A stretch of 64,000 bases of DNA from Vibrio sp. S9_S30 (GCF_014694455.1 NZ_JAAUWT010000004.1:248001-312000), one strand, 5' to 3'; positions 14,768 through 24,345 are shown, counted from the first letter of the stretch. Program-made: numbers and translations. Notes: generated by a model not told the origin, from the sequence alone.

Positions 14768-15697
14768 ATGGAAATTGAACAGCCTCCAATGATAAGACAG
14801 AAGCCGATTACTCAGTCAAAGGTTGGACGGGTAGGGTTTGGTGCGTCGATGTCTGACGATACCATTAAAAGCTGGTTTGTTTACCCAACCATAGTGTTCC
14901 TCGTTTTGTTTAATGTATTTCCGCTTGTCTACTCGCTTGGCTATTCATTCACCGATTTTCGAGCGTCGCAAGGAGGTGAAGCCAACTTCGTCGGCTTGCA
15001 AAACTATCGTGAATTGTTAGGTGACGCCAGTATTTGGAGCAGTTTCAAGCTTACGGCATTGTATACGTTTATTTCGGTTAGTGGGCAAGTGTTCTTGGGG
15101 TTTGGTGCGGCTTTGCTGTTAAACCGAGAATTTCCATTAAAGGGTTTGGTAACAACCTTAATGCTGTTGCCCATGATGATGTCGATGGCAATCGTCGGGT
15201 TGTTTTGGAAGCTGCTTTACAATCCGTCATGGGGGATCGTCAATTATTTAATTGGGACTGACGGTTTAGTGTGGCTATCCAACCCAGAGCTCGCTCTACT
15301 GGCCGTCGCCATTACGGATATTTGGATGTGGTATCCCTTTGTCATGCTACTTAGCTTGGCAGGGTTATCGGCTATCCCTCAGTCACTGTACGAGGCAGCA
15401 GCAATTGACCGAGCTTCGGGCTGGTTTGTTTTTCGTCATGTGACGTTACCCTTGGTATCACCGTTGCTTCTCATTGCGATCATTTTCCGAACAATGGAAG
15501 CATTCAAAACCTTTGATCTGGCCTTTGTTATGGCCAGCATGGCGGAAACCGAATTGGTCTCAATTCGGCTGTTCAAGATGGCATTTCAGGAATGGCAAAC
15601 CGGACGTTCAAGCGCACTGGCCTACATTATGCTGATTGGTGTCCTTGTGATAACGACCATCTATATCCGATATCTTAATAAACTGAAAGAAAGGTGA
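14768..15697 (+). CDS. Sugar ABC transporter permease, MalF type
   Basis: A 309-residue inner-membrane protein with about six membrane helices. The EAA loop that docks the ATPase is seen as YEAAAIDRASGWFVFRHVTLP. An in-frame ATG at 14744 lacks a ribosome site, whereas AGAGGTG precedes the ATG at 14768, so that is chosen. The N-terminus is a polar segment of about 35 residues before the first helix. Partner of the following MalG-type permease. Confidence 0.92.
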   Translation: MEIEQPPMIRQKPITQSKVGRVGFGASMSDDTIKSWFVYPTIVFLVLFNVFPLVYSLGYSFTDFRASQGGEANFVGLQNYRELLGDASIWSSFKLTALYTFISVSGQVFLGFGAALLLNREFPLKGLVTTLMLLPMMMSMAIVGLFWKLLYNPSWGIVNYLIGTDGLVWLSNPELALLAVAITDIWMWYPFVMLLSLAGLSAIPQSLYEAAAIDRASGWFVFRHVTLPLVSPLLLIAIIFRTMEAFKTFDLAFVMASMAETELVSIRLFKMAFQEWQTGRSSALAYIMLIGVLVITTIYIRYLNKLKER

Positions 15698-15707
15698 GGA
15701 CAGAGCG

Positions 15708-16667
15708 ATGGCAACGAATCGATATCTAGTAAATAAGCCGTTACATCGTCTAGCCATTGCTGCGGTGATGGTTCTATTGATTGCCTCCTTGATCCCGCTC
15801 TACTGGATCATAAGTACGGGGTTCAAAGCAAGAACGGATGCGACCTCTGTACCCCCTACGGTTTTCTTTGAGCCTCAGATTACGGCATACGCAAAGAACT
15901 TTACGAAAAGGGTGCAATTGCGAGAACCCGCGACTCAAGAGATGCTGGACGACGCCAGTTGGTGGGAAAAAGCCATCCTAGACGATGGTGAACGAGTCGT
16001 AAAAAGCCGCCAAGGAGAGGTGCGCTCTTCGGGTTACACAGAACGATTCATGAATAGCATTATTATCGCCGGAGCCAGTACTTTCTTGGCGGTGTCTCTT
16101 GGCACACTTTGCGCCTATGGATTTTCTCGGTTTTGTGTAAAAGGCGAAAAAGATTGGTTGTTTTTTATTCTGTCGACTCGCATGCTTCCACCGATCGTCG
16201 TCGCAATACCTGTATTTCTGATGTTTCGAACGGTTGGCTTAATCGACACGCACTTAGGTTTAACACTTTTGTATACCGCGTTTAATGTGTCGTTTGCGAC
16301 TTGGTTAATGAAAGGGTTTATCGATGAAATCCCAAGGGAATACGAAGAAGCCGCTTTGGTGGATGGTTATCCCCGAATTCAGGTGTTCTTTCGAATTACA
16401 CTTCCAGAATGTGCCACAGGGATTGCGGCTACCTCCGTGTTTTGTTTTATCACCGCATGGAATGAATACGCGTTTGCCATGATGTTAACGAATCGGACGG
16501 CTCAAACGGCACCAGCCTTTATTCCCTCGCAACTAGGGTCGGGTCTAATCGATTGGAGCACTATCGCAGCGGGTACCACACTATTTTTAATTCCGGTGTT
16601 TGTTTTCACTTTTCTCCTTCGCAAGCATCTGCTTAGAGGGGTGACTTTTGGAGCAATTCGACGATGA
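15708..16667 (+). CDS. Sugar ABC transporter permease, MalG type
   Basis: A 319-residue membrane protein with six helices; EAA loop YEEAALVDGYPRIQVFFRITLP. Between helix 1 and 2 is an unusually long polar loop (about residues 55-115, with WWEKAILDDGERVVKSRQ), longer than in MalG-like relatives, probably exposed to the periplasm where it could contact the binding protein. Starts 10 bases after the MalF-type gene, with GAGGACAGAGCG just ahead. Its stop overlaps the next small gene. Confidence 0.92.
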   Translation: MATNRYLVNKPLHRLAIAAVMVLLIASLIPLYWIISTGFKARTDATSVPPTVFFEPQITAYAKNFTKRVQLREPATQEMLDDASWWEKAILDDGERVVKSRQGEVRSSGYTERFMNSIIIAGASTFLAVSLGTLCAYGFSRFCVKGEKDWLFFILSTRMLPPIVVAIPVFLMFRTVGLIDTHLGLTLLYTAFNVSFATWLMKGFIDEIPREYEEAALVDGYPRIQVFFRITLPECATGIAATSVFCFITAWNEYAFAMMLTNRTAQTAPAFIPSQLGSGLIDWSTIAAGTTLFLIPVFVFTFLLRKHLLRGVTFGAIRR

Positions 16668-16852
16668 AATCACGTATTTATCAATATGCTTATTCACTTG
16701 AAGTGGTAAGCCTGTCTATCATGGTTTTGGGGTTCGGAATGTTATTTCAGCCATGGTTCCATTTCGCATTTCGCTACAGCGTCGTGGTTATGCTGCTTGG
16801 GCTTGTCATGTTCAATGTGTTTTCTCGACTTCCGCAGCATAAAGGGGAATAA
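16664..16852 (+). CDS. Small two-helix membrane protein of the ABC operon
   Basis: A 62-residue protein overlapping the MalG-type stop codon by four bases (ATGA), which suggests coupled translation. Two hydrophobic stretches, about residues 12-32 and 36-54, separated by QPWFHFAFRYS. No family recognised with confidence. Position between permeases and ATPases suggests an accessory membrane subunit of the importer or a regulator of its assembly. Confidence 0.7.
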   Translation: MKSRIYQYAYSLEVVSLSIMVLGFGMLFQPWFHFAFRYSVVVMLLGLVMFNVFSRLPQHKGE

Positions 16853-16853
16853 C

Positions 16854-17975
16854 ATGAGCGCTATTGCCATCAAAAATGCCCAGAAAGATTTCAATACAAC
16901 ACGTGTGATTCACAGCCTAGATTTGGATATACCGGACGGCAGCTTCTTCTCTTTGCTGGGGGCGTCGGGCTGTGGAAAGACCACAACCCTAAGATCCATT
17001 GCTGGATTGGAGCAATTCACCAGTGGAGAGATCTACATTGGTGAACGTGAGGTAAGCCGTCTGTCTCCTGATCAACGGGACATTGCGTTTGTTTTCCAGC
17101 TTTATTCTCTTTATCCCCATCTGAAAGTGAAAGACAACATTGCCTTTCCACTGCGCGCAGTGAACACGCCCAAGGAGGATATAGAGCATCGGGTGAATGA
17201 GGTGACTCAATTGCTGGGAATAGAACATCTGTTGAATCAGAGGCCGTCCGCGTTGTCTGGAGGAGATATGCAGCGGGTCGCTATCGCTAGAGCCTTAGTG
17301 AGAAAACCCCAAGCGCTATTAATGGATGAGCCGATTGGCGCACTAGATGCCAAACTCAGAGAAGAGCTAAGAGGCGAGCTAAAGCGACTCCATCAGCGAA
17401 GGGGAACGACTATCGTGTATGTCACCCATGACCAATCAGAAGCCATGGCCTTGTCGGATCACATTGCCATTATGCACCAAGGGCACTTGCAGCAAGTTGG
17501 GACACCATTTGATATCTACCATTACCCTATCAATACCTATGTGGCGCGATTCATCGGTGCCCCTGCAATGAACACGTTGCTTGGGAGTGTTGGTCATATA
17601 GAGCCTGACCTTACTTTTCTGATTGATCAGTCTTCACTTCAATTTACTCTGCCCGACAATTGGAAGACGTTTCTTCAAGATAAGTCGGGTGAGCGCTTTC
17701 AAATTGGGATCCGCCCTGAGCATGTAAAGGTATCAGACGAAGGAATGCCCGTGACGATCGATCACATAGAGTTGTGTGGCAGTCACAAAATAGCGGAATT
17801 CAAAATGGGAGAGAGGACGCTCAAAGCACGGTTGAGCGCGCAAAGTCAGTATGAGGCAGGTTGTCTGGTGAAGGTGAGTTTCTCAACCGAGCACTTGCAC
17901 TTGTTTGAGCCGGACACGGTATCGTCTGGGCACATTACTCACTACGGCTCGGTTTGTGATGAGGTGGCAAGATGA
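16854..17975 (+). CDS. Sugar ABC transporter ATPase 1 (UgpC/MalK type)
   Basis: A 373-residue ATPase. Walker A GASGCGKTT, Q-loop FQLYSLYPHL, signature LSGGDMQRVAIARAL (D in place of the usual Q), Walker B LLMDEPIGALDAKLRE, switch His in VTHDQSEAM; the C-terminal quarter is the TOBE/regulatory domain with IGIRPEHV. The ATG at 16854 follows AAAGGGGAA; the longer frame back to 16797 only overlaps the small membrane gene. It is followed with ATGA overlap by a second, different ATPase, so the importer probably uses an ATPase heterodimer. Confidence 0.92.
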   Translation: MSAIAIKNAQKDFNTTRVIHSLDLDIPDGSFFSLLGASGCGKTTTLRSIAGLEQFTSGEIYIGEREVSRLSPDQRDIAFVFQLYSLYPHLKVKDNIAFPLRAVNTPKEDIEHRVNEVTQLLGIEHLLNQRPSALSGGDMQRVAIARALVRKPQALLMDEPIGALDAKLREELRGELKRLHQRRGTTIVYVTHDQSEAMALSDHIAIMHQGHLQQVGTPFDIYHYPINTYVARFIGAPAMNTLLGSVGHIEPDLTFLIDQSSLQFTLPDNWKTFLQDKSGERFQIGIRPEHVKVSDEGMPVTIDHIELCGSHKIAEFKMGERTLKARLSAQSQYEAGCLVKVSFSTEHLHLFEPDTVSSGHITHYGSVCDEVAR

Positions 17976-19048
17976 GTGACTTAAAAATCATGGATATCAG
18001 TAAGAAATATGATGATCTCGTGGCATTGAGAGAAGTGAGCTTAGACATAAACAATGGTGAGTTTTTCGTTGTGTTGGGTCCGACAGGGGCGGGGAAATCG
18101 ACACTGCTACGCACCATTGCAGGCTTAACGACATTAGACAGCGGCAGAATTGAAATGGATGGCTGTGATCTGTCGGAAGAGACCATTGCCCAGCGAGATG
18201 TGGCTTTCGTTTTTCAACAGTATTCGCTGTATCCCAACCTCACAGTGAAACAAAACCTTGAGTTCCCATTGAAAGCGCCAGGAAGAGAGTTATCGGCAGA
18301 ACAAATTTCCGAACGAGTGCTAAGTGTCGCAAAGACACTGCGCATCGAACACCGCTTAGAGGCTAAAACCCAAACTTTATCGGGAGGCGAAATGCAACGG
18401 GTGTCCATAGGAAGGGCGATCGTTCGATCGCCAAAACTGTTCCTGATGGATGAGCCGCTCTCCAACCTTGATGCAAAACTACGCGAATCCTTGCGCAGTG
18501 AGTTACGCGCTCTTCAAAGAGAATTGAATGCCACCATTGTTCTCGTCACTCATGATCAAACGGAAGCTCTGAGCTTAGGCGATCGGGTTGCCGTGATGAA
18601 TCACGGTGAAGTGGTGCAAATCGGCACACCAGAAGACATTTACTTCAATCCTAAAAACGCGTTCGTTGCGGAGTTGGTAGGAAGCCCGACAATTAACTTT
18701 TTGTCTGGTCACGAGGCTAAGTACGTGCTGATAGAAAACAAGAACCCAAACAACCTGCCGCCCCTTGAACGTACTCAACGCGAGGCTGCCCACCCAATGA
18801 TTGGAGTGCGACCAGAAAACCTGAAAATCATACCGGGAAAGACGTTTGAAATACAAGCCATTGAAAACCTTGGAGGGGAACAGGTGGTATTCCTTTCTAG
18901 GGAGAAAACCAACCTTCGAGTGGTAGTGGAATCTCACCATCAGATTCCCGTAGGAACCCGTTGTGATGTGACTACTGATGACAAAGATTGCATCCGATTT
19001 AACAGCGTCACAGGCGAAGCGATTAACCATCAAAGTATTACGTTATAG
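17972..19048 (+). CDS. Sugar ABC transporter ATPase 2 (UgpC/MalK type)
   Basis: A 358-residue ATPase overlapping ATPase 1 by four bases. Walker A GPTGAGKST, Q-loop FQQYSLYPNL, signature LSGGEMQRVSIGRAI, Walker B LFLMDEPLSNLDAKLRE, VTHDQTEAL, then the TOBE domain with IGVRPENLKI. It is clearly diverged from ATPase 1 and not a fresh duplicate. CUT1 importers normally have one ATPase gene; two in tandem recur in some families and form heterodimers. Confidence 0.92.
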   Translation: MSDLKIMDISKKYDDLVALREVSLDINNGEFFVVLGPTGAGKSTLLRTIAGLTTLDSGRIEMDGCDLSEETIAQRDVAFVFQQYSLYPNLTVKQNLEFPLKAPGRELSAEQISERVLSVAKTLRIEHRLEAKTQTLSGGEMQRVSIGRAIVRSPKLFLMDEPLSNLDAKLRESLRSELRALQRELNATIVLVTHDQTEALSLGDRVAVMNHGEVVQIGTPEDIYFNPKNAFVAELVGSPTINFLSGHEAKYVLIENKNPNNLPPLERTQREAAHPMIGVRPENLKIIPGKTFEIQAIENLGGEQVVFLSREKTNLRVVVESHHQIPVGTRCDVTTDDKDCIRFNSVTGEAINHQSITL

Positions 19049-19102
19049 GTAGCGGTAAACGGAACCGCGACGAGAAGACATTCATCAAAGAAGGAGTTTA
19101 TG

Positions 19103-19990
19103 ATGCAACTGACAGCGCACACGTGGATGAGACCCGAACCCATAAAGAGAAGCATAGAACGTATGGCACAGGTCGGTATACCTGCTATGGAACTGGCCGG
19201 GGAACCCGATTGGTATACCAGTACGGAAGTGGCTAGGCACATGAAAGCGAATGGTATCGGCTGTGCAGGCACCGTTACGCTGACATTGGGCGAGCGAAAC
19301 CTTTGTGCAGGGGAAAGCGCACAACGAGAACAGACGGTAGAGTTTATGAAAAAAGTCGTCACGATGAGCAAGGAGCTAGGCGGAACGTTTACCACTGTGG
19401 TGCCCTGTACTGTCGGAAAAATCACGCCGGACAGCACCCCCGAAAAAGAATGGGCATGGTTGGTGGATGGGTTGAGAGAACTCTATTCACACGCGGAAAA
19501 AGAAGGCATTCGTTTGGGAATCGAGCCGTTAAATCGGTTTGAAGCTTACCTAATTAACCGCGCCGATCAAGCGTACGCGTTGGCGAAGGAAGTTGGGCCG
19601 AATTGCGGAGTGACTCTGGATGTCTTTCATATGCATATGGAAGAGGCGGACTTGTTCCGACCTTTCTTTCAGTGCAAAGACCGATTGGTCAACGTGCACA
19701 TTGCAGAGAATAATCGCTTTGCACCGGGCATGGGGCAAATTAACTGGAGCAAGCTTTTAGAAACCCTTCACGCCATCAATTACGACGCGAACTTGGGGTT
19801 GGAGTTCATGCCAACCATTGATCGGTCATCTGTACAGCGTTATGGCGCTGATCAGGTAGAGCAAGATCCAAAAGATTGCCCACCGGAATTGTATCAATTC
19901 ATTGTTGATCACGGATCCAACTTACTATCGGACAGTTTCTACACGTCCATGTTTACCACATCAATAAGAACTTTGAATCCTCTGCTGTAG
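19103..19990 (+). CDS. TIM-barrel sugar isomerase/epimerase (tagatose 3-epimerase-like)
   Basis: A protein of about 295 residues of the xylose-isomerase-like family. Metal ligands expected for the D-tagatose/psicose 3-epimerase group are visible: E in GIEPLNRFE, D in LDVFHMHMEEAD, H in LVNVHIAENNR and E in LGLEFMP. It would interconvert keto-sugars or keto-acids by moving a proton at C3 or C2. ATGs at 19100 and 19103 are adjacent; AAGGAG is three and six bases ahead, favouring the second. Starts about 50 bases after ATPase 2. Confidence 0.82.
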   Translation: MQLTAHTWMRPEPIKRSIERMAQVGIPAMELAGEPDWYTSTEVARHMKANGIGCAGTVTLTLGERNLCAGESAQREQTVEFMKKVVTMSKELGGTFTTVVPCTVGKITPDSTPEKEWAWLVDGLRELYSHAEKEGIRLGIEPLNRFEAYLINRADQAYALAKEVGPNCGVTLDVFHMHMEEADLFRPFFQCKDRLVNVHIAENNRFAPGMGQINWSKLLETLHAINYDANLGLEFMPTIDRSSVQRYGADQVEQDPKDCPPELYQFIVDHGSNLLSDSFYTSMFTTSIRTLNPLL

Positions 19991-20034
19991 CAGAGCGATA
20001 GGAAGGGATGCAAAAAAGGTAAAGGGAGGCAAAC

Positions 20035-20538
20035 ATGCTATTAGGTTCACTATTTCATGTTGCGATACGCACACAGCATTTGGATAAGACGGTCCGATTT
20101 TATACAGACGTAATGAAAATGACATTGGCAGACCGACCACCATTTGATTTTCCAGGAGCGTGGATCAAATCACCCTTGGTGGACGCCGCACCCGCCATTC
20201 ATGTTTATGCGGGCGAGGCGGCCTTGGAAGAAAATGGTGAATATCTGTCTGGAACGGGATTGGTGGACCACATTTCCTTTGTTTCTTATGGGTACAGTGA
20301 GTTCTTGAATCGATTTCAAACGTTAAATTTGCCTTGGCGTGAAAATCGAGTCGTGAATACACATCTCGCTCAAATCTTTGTATACGATCCCAATGGGGTG
20401 CTTATTGAGTTGCTGTTCGACATGGATTCTGAACCATGCGCTTTGCCAGACGTACGAGCGGGGCATCAATATCAACCTAAGGAAAGATGGTTTGAATTCG
20501 CTCGTTATCAATTCCTAGACCAGGAGGGAGGAGAATGA
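20035..20538 (+). CDS. VOC (glyoxalase/dioxygenase fold) protein
   Basis: A 167-residue single-unit vicinal-oxygen-chelate protein. Seen: an opening LFHVAIRTQHLDKTVRFY with a likely metal His, GLVDHISFVSYG with the second His and IFVYDPNGVLIELLFD with the Glu. Family members are metal-dependent isomerases, lyases or dioxygenases acting on small oxo-compounds. In this operon it could process a keto-acid or lactone. Start follows AAAGGGAGG. Four-base overlap with the next gene. Confidence 0.78.
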   Translation: MLLGSLFHVAIRTQHLDKTVRFYTDVMKMTLADRPPFDFPGAWIKSPLVDAAPAIHVYAGEAALEENGEYLSGTGLVDHISFVSYGYSEFLNRFQTLNLPWRENRVVNTHLAQIFVYDPNGVLIELLFDMDSEPCALPDVRAGHQYQPKERWFEFARYQFLDQEGGE

Positions 20539-21710
20539 AAATCGCGAATATTGAATCATTCAACTTGTGCGTGCCCATTGCTCCTTCAAAACAGCACACC
20601 AGTGATTTTGGGCTAGCGGACAGATTTGAAACGGCGCTCGTTAAGATTACGCTGGAAAACGGTTTGGTTGGCTGGGGGGAGGGAAGAGTATCGGCGGGCA
20701 GCATGGGTGACCACAGTGTACTTTGCCGATTTATTGATCAAGTGGCTAAAGACCTCATCGGGCAAGATGCCCGAGCGATCACTAAAATATGGGACAGCTT
20801 GTATAATGGCTCCAGAATGGGCCATGCCCTCAATCGCGGTCACGTTTTTCCAATAATGGCACGTCGTGGCATCTCAATTTCAGCGATATCAGCTATCGAT
20901 ATTGCTTTATGGGATTTGGCGGGGAAAGCCTTGGATGCGCCAATTCACCAATTGCTTGGTGGTAAGAGAAAAAGCGAAATGCCCACCTATGGGTCGGGTG
21001 GATGGGCGGATGTCGATCACATCGGTGAGCAAATGACAGCGTTTGTCACCAAGGGAAATTTTAAGACATTAAAAATGCGCGTTGGTATTCAAGATGGCGA
21101 TCCAAAAACGTCTGCTCGGCGAGTCAAAGCAGCAAGGGACGCTTTGGGGCCGGATATAGAAATCTGTTGCGACGCGCATGGAACGTTTACGGTAAATGAG
21201 GCCAAAGAGTTTTGTTATTTGGTACGCGACTTAGGTGTGAGCTGGTTTGAAGAGCCAGTAACGGCGGATGACGTAAAAGGCATGGCTGAAGTGCGATCTG
21301 GCACGCACATTGCGATTGCAGCGGGAGAGAGTGCGAGTACGCGTTTTGAGTTTCGAGATTTGATTGACTCGCGTGCGGTTGATATTGTTCAACCGGATCT
21401 CGCGATTTGCGGAGGGATCACCGAAGCAAAAAAAATCGCGGCATTGTGTGAAACCGCCAACTTAAGATTAGCACCTCACCTGTGGACTGGAGCCCCCGCT
21501 TTTACCGCAGGGCTTCACTTAATTGCTTCCAGCTCCGCAGGCTTCATTGTTGAGTATGCATTAGGTGATAACCCACTTATTCATGACTTGGTTGAAGAGT
21601 CATTTGAGATTAAAAACGGTCATATTCGGATCCCTGATGCGCCAGGTCTTGGCATTACCATCCGAGAGTCATTCGTACATCAATATAATGTTAAGGAAAA
21701 AGTGGCATAG
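20535..21710 (+). CDS. Enolase-superfamily acid-sugar dehydratase (mandelate racemase type)
   Basis: A 391-residue member. KMRVG strand (KxR base), metal ligands in CDAHG, EEPV and GES, DIVQPDLAICGGITEA, and APHLW with the histidine. The KxR/His pair is usual in dehydratases of galactarate-, tartrate- and mannonate-like acids. An insert MARRGISISAISAIDIALWD gives the standard barrel entry. It differs clearly from the family members at 4751 and 35489, so three unlike dehydratases of this superfamily occur in the window. Substrate not readable. Confidence 0.87.
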   Translation: MKIANIESFNLCVPIAPSKQHTSDFGLADRFETALVKITLENGLVGWGEGRVSAGSMGDHSVLCRFIDQVAKDLIGQDARAITKIWDSLYNGSRMGHALNRGHVFPIMARRGISISAISAIDIALWDLAGKALDAPIHQLLGGKRKSEMPTYGSGGWADVDHIGEQMTAFVTKGNFKTLKMRVGIQDGDPKTSARRVKAARDALGPDIEICCDAHGTFTVNEAKEFCYLVRDLGVSWFEEPVTADDVKGMAEVRSGTHIAIAAGESASTRFEFRDLIDSRAVDIVQPDLAICGGITEAKKIAALCETANLRLAPHLWTGAPAFTAGLHLIASSSAGFIVEYALGDNPLIHDLVEESFEIKNGHIRIPDAPGLGITIRESFVHQYNVKEKVA

Positions 21711-21712
21711 TT

Positions 21713-22411
21713 ATGTCTGAAGATTTATCTCCCCTCTACAAACTGCTTCATTTAATTGAAAATGAAGGCTATAGCCCTGGAGACAAGCTGCCAACCGAAA
21801 GAGAGTTAGCAGCCATGTTTGGCTCCAGCCGCGTGTCAGTGCGAGCTGCGCTCAACCGGCTTGATGCACTGCAGATGATAGAGCTCAAAGCCCGCTCAGG
21901 TATTTACATCCATTCCGATCCGATGCAATGCAGCCTCGATGTCCTAGCCCTGATGGAAGAAGCCGATCTACCATTAAACAAAAAGCGGATTGAACATGCG
22001 GTAGAGCTAAGGAAAATGTTAGAGATACAGGCGGTGAGGTTAGCGTGTCAACGCCGGACAGCGAAAGATCTCGCGCGTATTCATGCGGAGTTAAGTGAAG
22101 GGCAAAAAGCGCTCATTGAGGGCAGAAACCTTGCCAGTCATGATCCTCGATTTCATTTGGCACTGATAGCGGCGGCGCATAACCCACTTCTGACGCATCT
22201 TGCTGCGTCATTTTATCGTATGTCTCAGCGGCGTCGGGAAGTCTTTTTTTCAGATAAGGAGACCAACATAAAATCGCATCGACAGCACTCCCGTTTGTAT
22301 GAAGCGATAGAAGACCAAAACGAAGAAATGGCGGTTGAACTGCTAGAAGAACACCTAGCCGACGTAGGGCTCTATTTTGATGCATGGCATGCATCCCAAG
22401 GAGAGGATTGA
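21713..22411 (+). CDS. FadR-type GntR regulator with FCD domain
   Basis: A 232-residue regulator. N-terminal winged helix (about 10-75) with GDKLPTERELAAMFGSSRVSVRAALNRL; C-terminal all-helical FCD ligand domain (about 90-225), with metal-type residues D in SHDPRFHLAL and H in IKSHRQHSRLYEAI. Family members sense acid sugars or keto acids and mostly repress nearby catabolic operons. It begins two bases after the dehydratase stop, inside the operon, so it likely controls that operon through the palindromes at 13238-13343. Confidence 0.9.
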   Translation: MSEDLSPLYKLLHLIENEGYSPGDKLPTERELAAMFGSSRVSVRAALNRLDALQMIELKARSGIYIHSDPMQCSLDVLALMEEADLPLNKKRIEHAVELRKMLEIQAVRLACQRRTAKDLARIHAELSEGQKALIEGRNLASHDPRFHLALIAAAHNPLLTHLAASFYRMSQRRREVFFSDKETNIKSHRQHSRLYEAIEDQNEEMAVELLEEHLADVGLYFDAWHASQGED

Positions 22412-22415
22412 GTAT

Positions 22416-23405
22416 ATGAAGCCGACAGTTGTGACCACTCAGCCCATGTTAGACGACGTGCAAGATGAATTGCGGCAATGGGCAAATATCGTTGTACCTG
22501 ACGATGAGTCAAGTAAAGAGCTAACGCTCGCGGTAAGGAATGCCGATGCCGTAATTGTGCGCAGCCAGCTACCAACGACGATTTTTTCAGAAGCGCCGCG
22601 CTTGGTCATTGCTGCCCGGCATGGTGTCGGGCTCGATATGATCCCTGTTGACGAGGCGACAAATGCGGGTGTACTGGTTACCAATGTTCCCGGTGCCAAT
22701 GCCAATGCAGTGGCTGAATACGTGGTATCTATGTTGATAAGGGCGTTTCGAAACCACCATCGAGTAGAACGCCACCTTTCACCTTATTCTACGGATCGCT
22801 GGTTTACTGCGCGGGAGCATACTTATTCCGGTAAAGAGCTGTCCTCCTCAGTGGTTGGCGTGGTGGGGTTAGGTGCCGTTGGTCGGCGGTTACATGCGCT
22901 GCTCTCTGCTTTTGGAACTCGGGTGCTGGTGCACACCCGAAGCCAAACAATGGAAGGTATCGAGTATCTGCCTTTACACGAAATGGCAGCCCGTTGCGAT
23001 GCATTGATACTCACCTGCCCCCTAAACTCTGAAACCCGCCACATGATAGATGAGAAAATTTTGTCAGCTATGCCACCTCACGCCATTTTAATCAATGTTG
23101 CGAGAGGGGGAGTCGTCGATACGCCAGCTTTACTCAACGCGCTTAGGGAGAAAAGCATTGGCACAGCGGTTCTGGATGTTTTTGATGTTCACCCTCTTGA
23201 AGAAAACAATGCACTACTGGATTCAGGTGTGCTGTTCACGCCTCACCTAGCTGGGATAAGCATGGACAGTATGCTAAGCATGGGGCGTCAATGCACTTAC
23301 AGCGTGATGCAAGCCTTAAAAGGCGAGACACCTAACCACCTTGTAAATCCGAAAGCCATTCCAAAACGGAAAACTCGTAACTTGGCTCACTTTTCACTCC
23401 CCTAA
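22416..23405 (+). CDS. D-isomer-specific 2-hydroxyacid dehydrogenase
   Basis: A 329-residue enzyme. NAD-binding VGVVGLGAVGRRLHALL about residue 145; catalytic Arg in NVARGGVVD, Glu in FDVHPLEE, and the His in TPHLAGIS. It reduces a 2-keto acid to a D-2-hydroxy acid or the reverse. Start ATG at 22416 follows GGAGAGGA; the frame extends to 22377 within the regulator but without signal. Last gene of the eleven-gene operon. No clear terminator is seen before the convergent methyltransferase gene. Confidence 0.88.
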   Translation: MKPTVVTTQPMLDDVQDELRQWANIVVPDDESSKELTLAVRNADAVIVRSQLPTTIFSEAPRLVIAARHGVGLDMIPVDEATNAGVLVTNVPGANANAVAEYVVSMLIRAFRNHHRVERHLSPYSTDRWFTAREHTYSGKELSSSVVGVVGLGAVGRRLHALLSAFGTRVLVHTRSQTMEGIEYLPLHEMAARCDALILTCPLNSETRHMIDEKILSAMPPHAILINVARGGVVDTPALLNALREKSIGTAVLDVFDVHPLEENNALLDSGVLFTPHLAGISMDSMLSMGRQCTYSVMQALKGETPNHLVNPKAIPKRKTRNLAHFSLP

Positions 23406-23477
23406 ATTGCTTCAATGGATATCCACTGACTCGGGTTGATTAGGGTAGGGCGCGTTAATCTTTGCCATCGGGAGGCG

Positions 23478-24074
23478 TTAGGTGCGTTTCACGGCAGCGA
23501 CGGAGTACGTATGCCAATGTTTAAGGATTCCGATTGTGGTTTTGGCGGTTTCATCGCGTTCAGCAAATCTTACTATCTCAAAGTTAACGAACAACGCCTT
23601 TATTTGCTTCTCACTTAATGGAGTCGTGGGTTGGCGAAAATGTGAAGCCCAGCTGTCTTTTACACCCATAAAGTCCCCTGCAAACACGCCTCCGATTTCT
23701 ATCGACTTTTCGATTTTTTCCCAAGTCCTATCGAATTGAGTCGGGTCGGCAAAGAACAGGCTCGAATGGGCAATCACAACGCCAGCGCGAGGGTAGTCAT
23801 ACAACTCAAACGAGGATTCGGTGATGTCCACCAGTGGTTTCACTTTGAATCTATCGCGACAAATATCGACCGAATCTGGATTCACATCAAAGCCATGAAC
23901 TTGATACCCTTGCTGCTCAAGATATTCAACGTCGCTACCCGTGCCACAACCGCAATCGACGGCAACGTTAACCCCAGATTGATTCAGCGCTATCGCCAAT
24001 TCAGTCCATTTAGAGTGAGGGCGAGACAACGCTTTTTCGTAGAACTTTCGCCAGTTTTGTGTGTTTTCATCCAA
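23478..24074 (-). CDS. Class I SAM-dependent methyltransferase
   Basis: A 198-residue cytosolic protein. SAM motif I is DCGCGTGSDVEYLEQQG (about residues 39-56), followed by the acidic HGFDVNPDS loop, and a short VIAHSSLFFAD motif. Resembles small tellurite-resistance/UbiG-like methyltransferases; the substrate is unknown. Monocistronic on the minus strand, convergent with the catabolic operon, with no functional link evident. Confidence 0.82.
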   Translation of the reverse strand: MDENTQNWRKFYEKALSRPHSKWTELAIALNQSGVNVAVDCGCGTGSDVEYLEQQGYQVHGFDVNPDSVDICRDRFKVKPLVDITESSFELYDYPRAGVVIAHSSLFFADPTQFDRTWEKIEKSIEIGGVFAGDFMGVKDSWASHFRQPTTPLSEKQIKALFVNFEIVRFAERDETAKTTIGILKHWHTYSVAAVKRT

Positions 24075-24288
24075 AATATGACACCTTGCGATCTTATTTG
24101 TCTATTGACTTATCACCTAGGGTTGAACTTTTCTACAGCGCCCTAACCACAACGACTATCCTCTTGGAAGATTCCTCAAATGGTGACGGTTCCCAATCCG
24201 AGTATTGTCTTTAATAACAGGCAACCATAAAGTGCAATTGAATTCATAATGATTTGAAATATTTTTTGTGCGACTCATCTCACCTTGA

Positions 24289-24326
24289 TTAAAAAGGCTG
24301 CCAATGTCACTTGGCAGCCTTTTTAA
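24289..24326. terminator. Bidirectional rho-independent terminator
   Basis: AAAAAGGCTGCCAA (24291-24304), six-base loop TGTCAC, TTGGCAGCCTTTTT (24311-24324). It is symmetrical, with A and T tracts on both sides. It ends the minus-strand Gfo/Idh operon and would stop stray reading from the left. Confidence 0.92.
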
Positions 24327-24345
24327 ACGAGTGAGGGTAAATCAG

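Noticed and set aside
23478..24146. Plus-strand frames opposite the methyltransferase gene
   Set aside because: The minus-strand frame has a clear SAM motif; the others are shadows.
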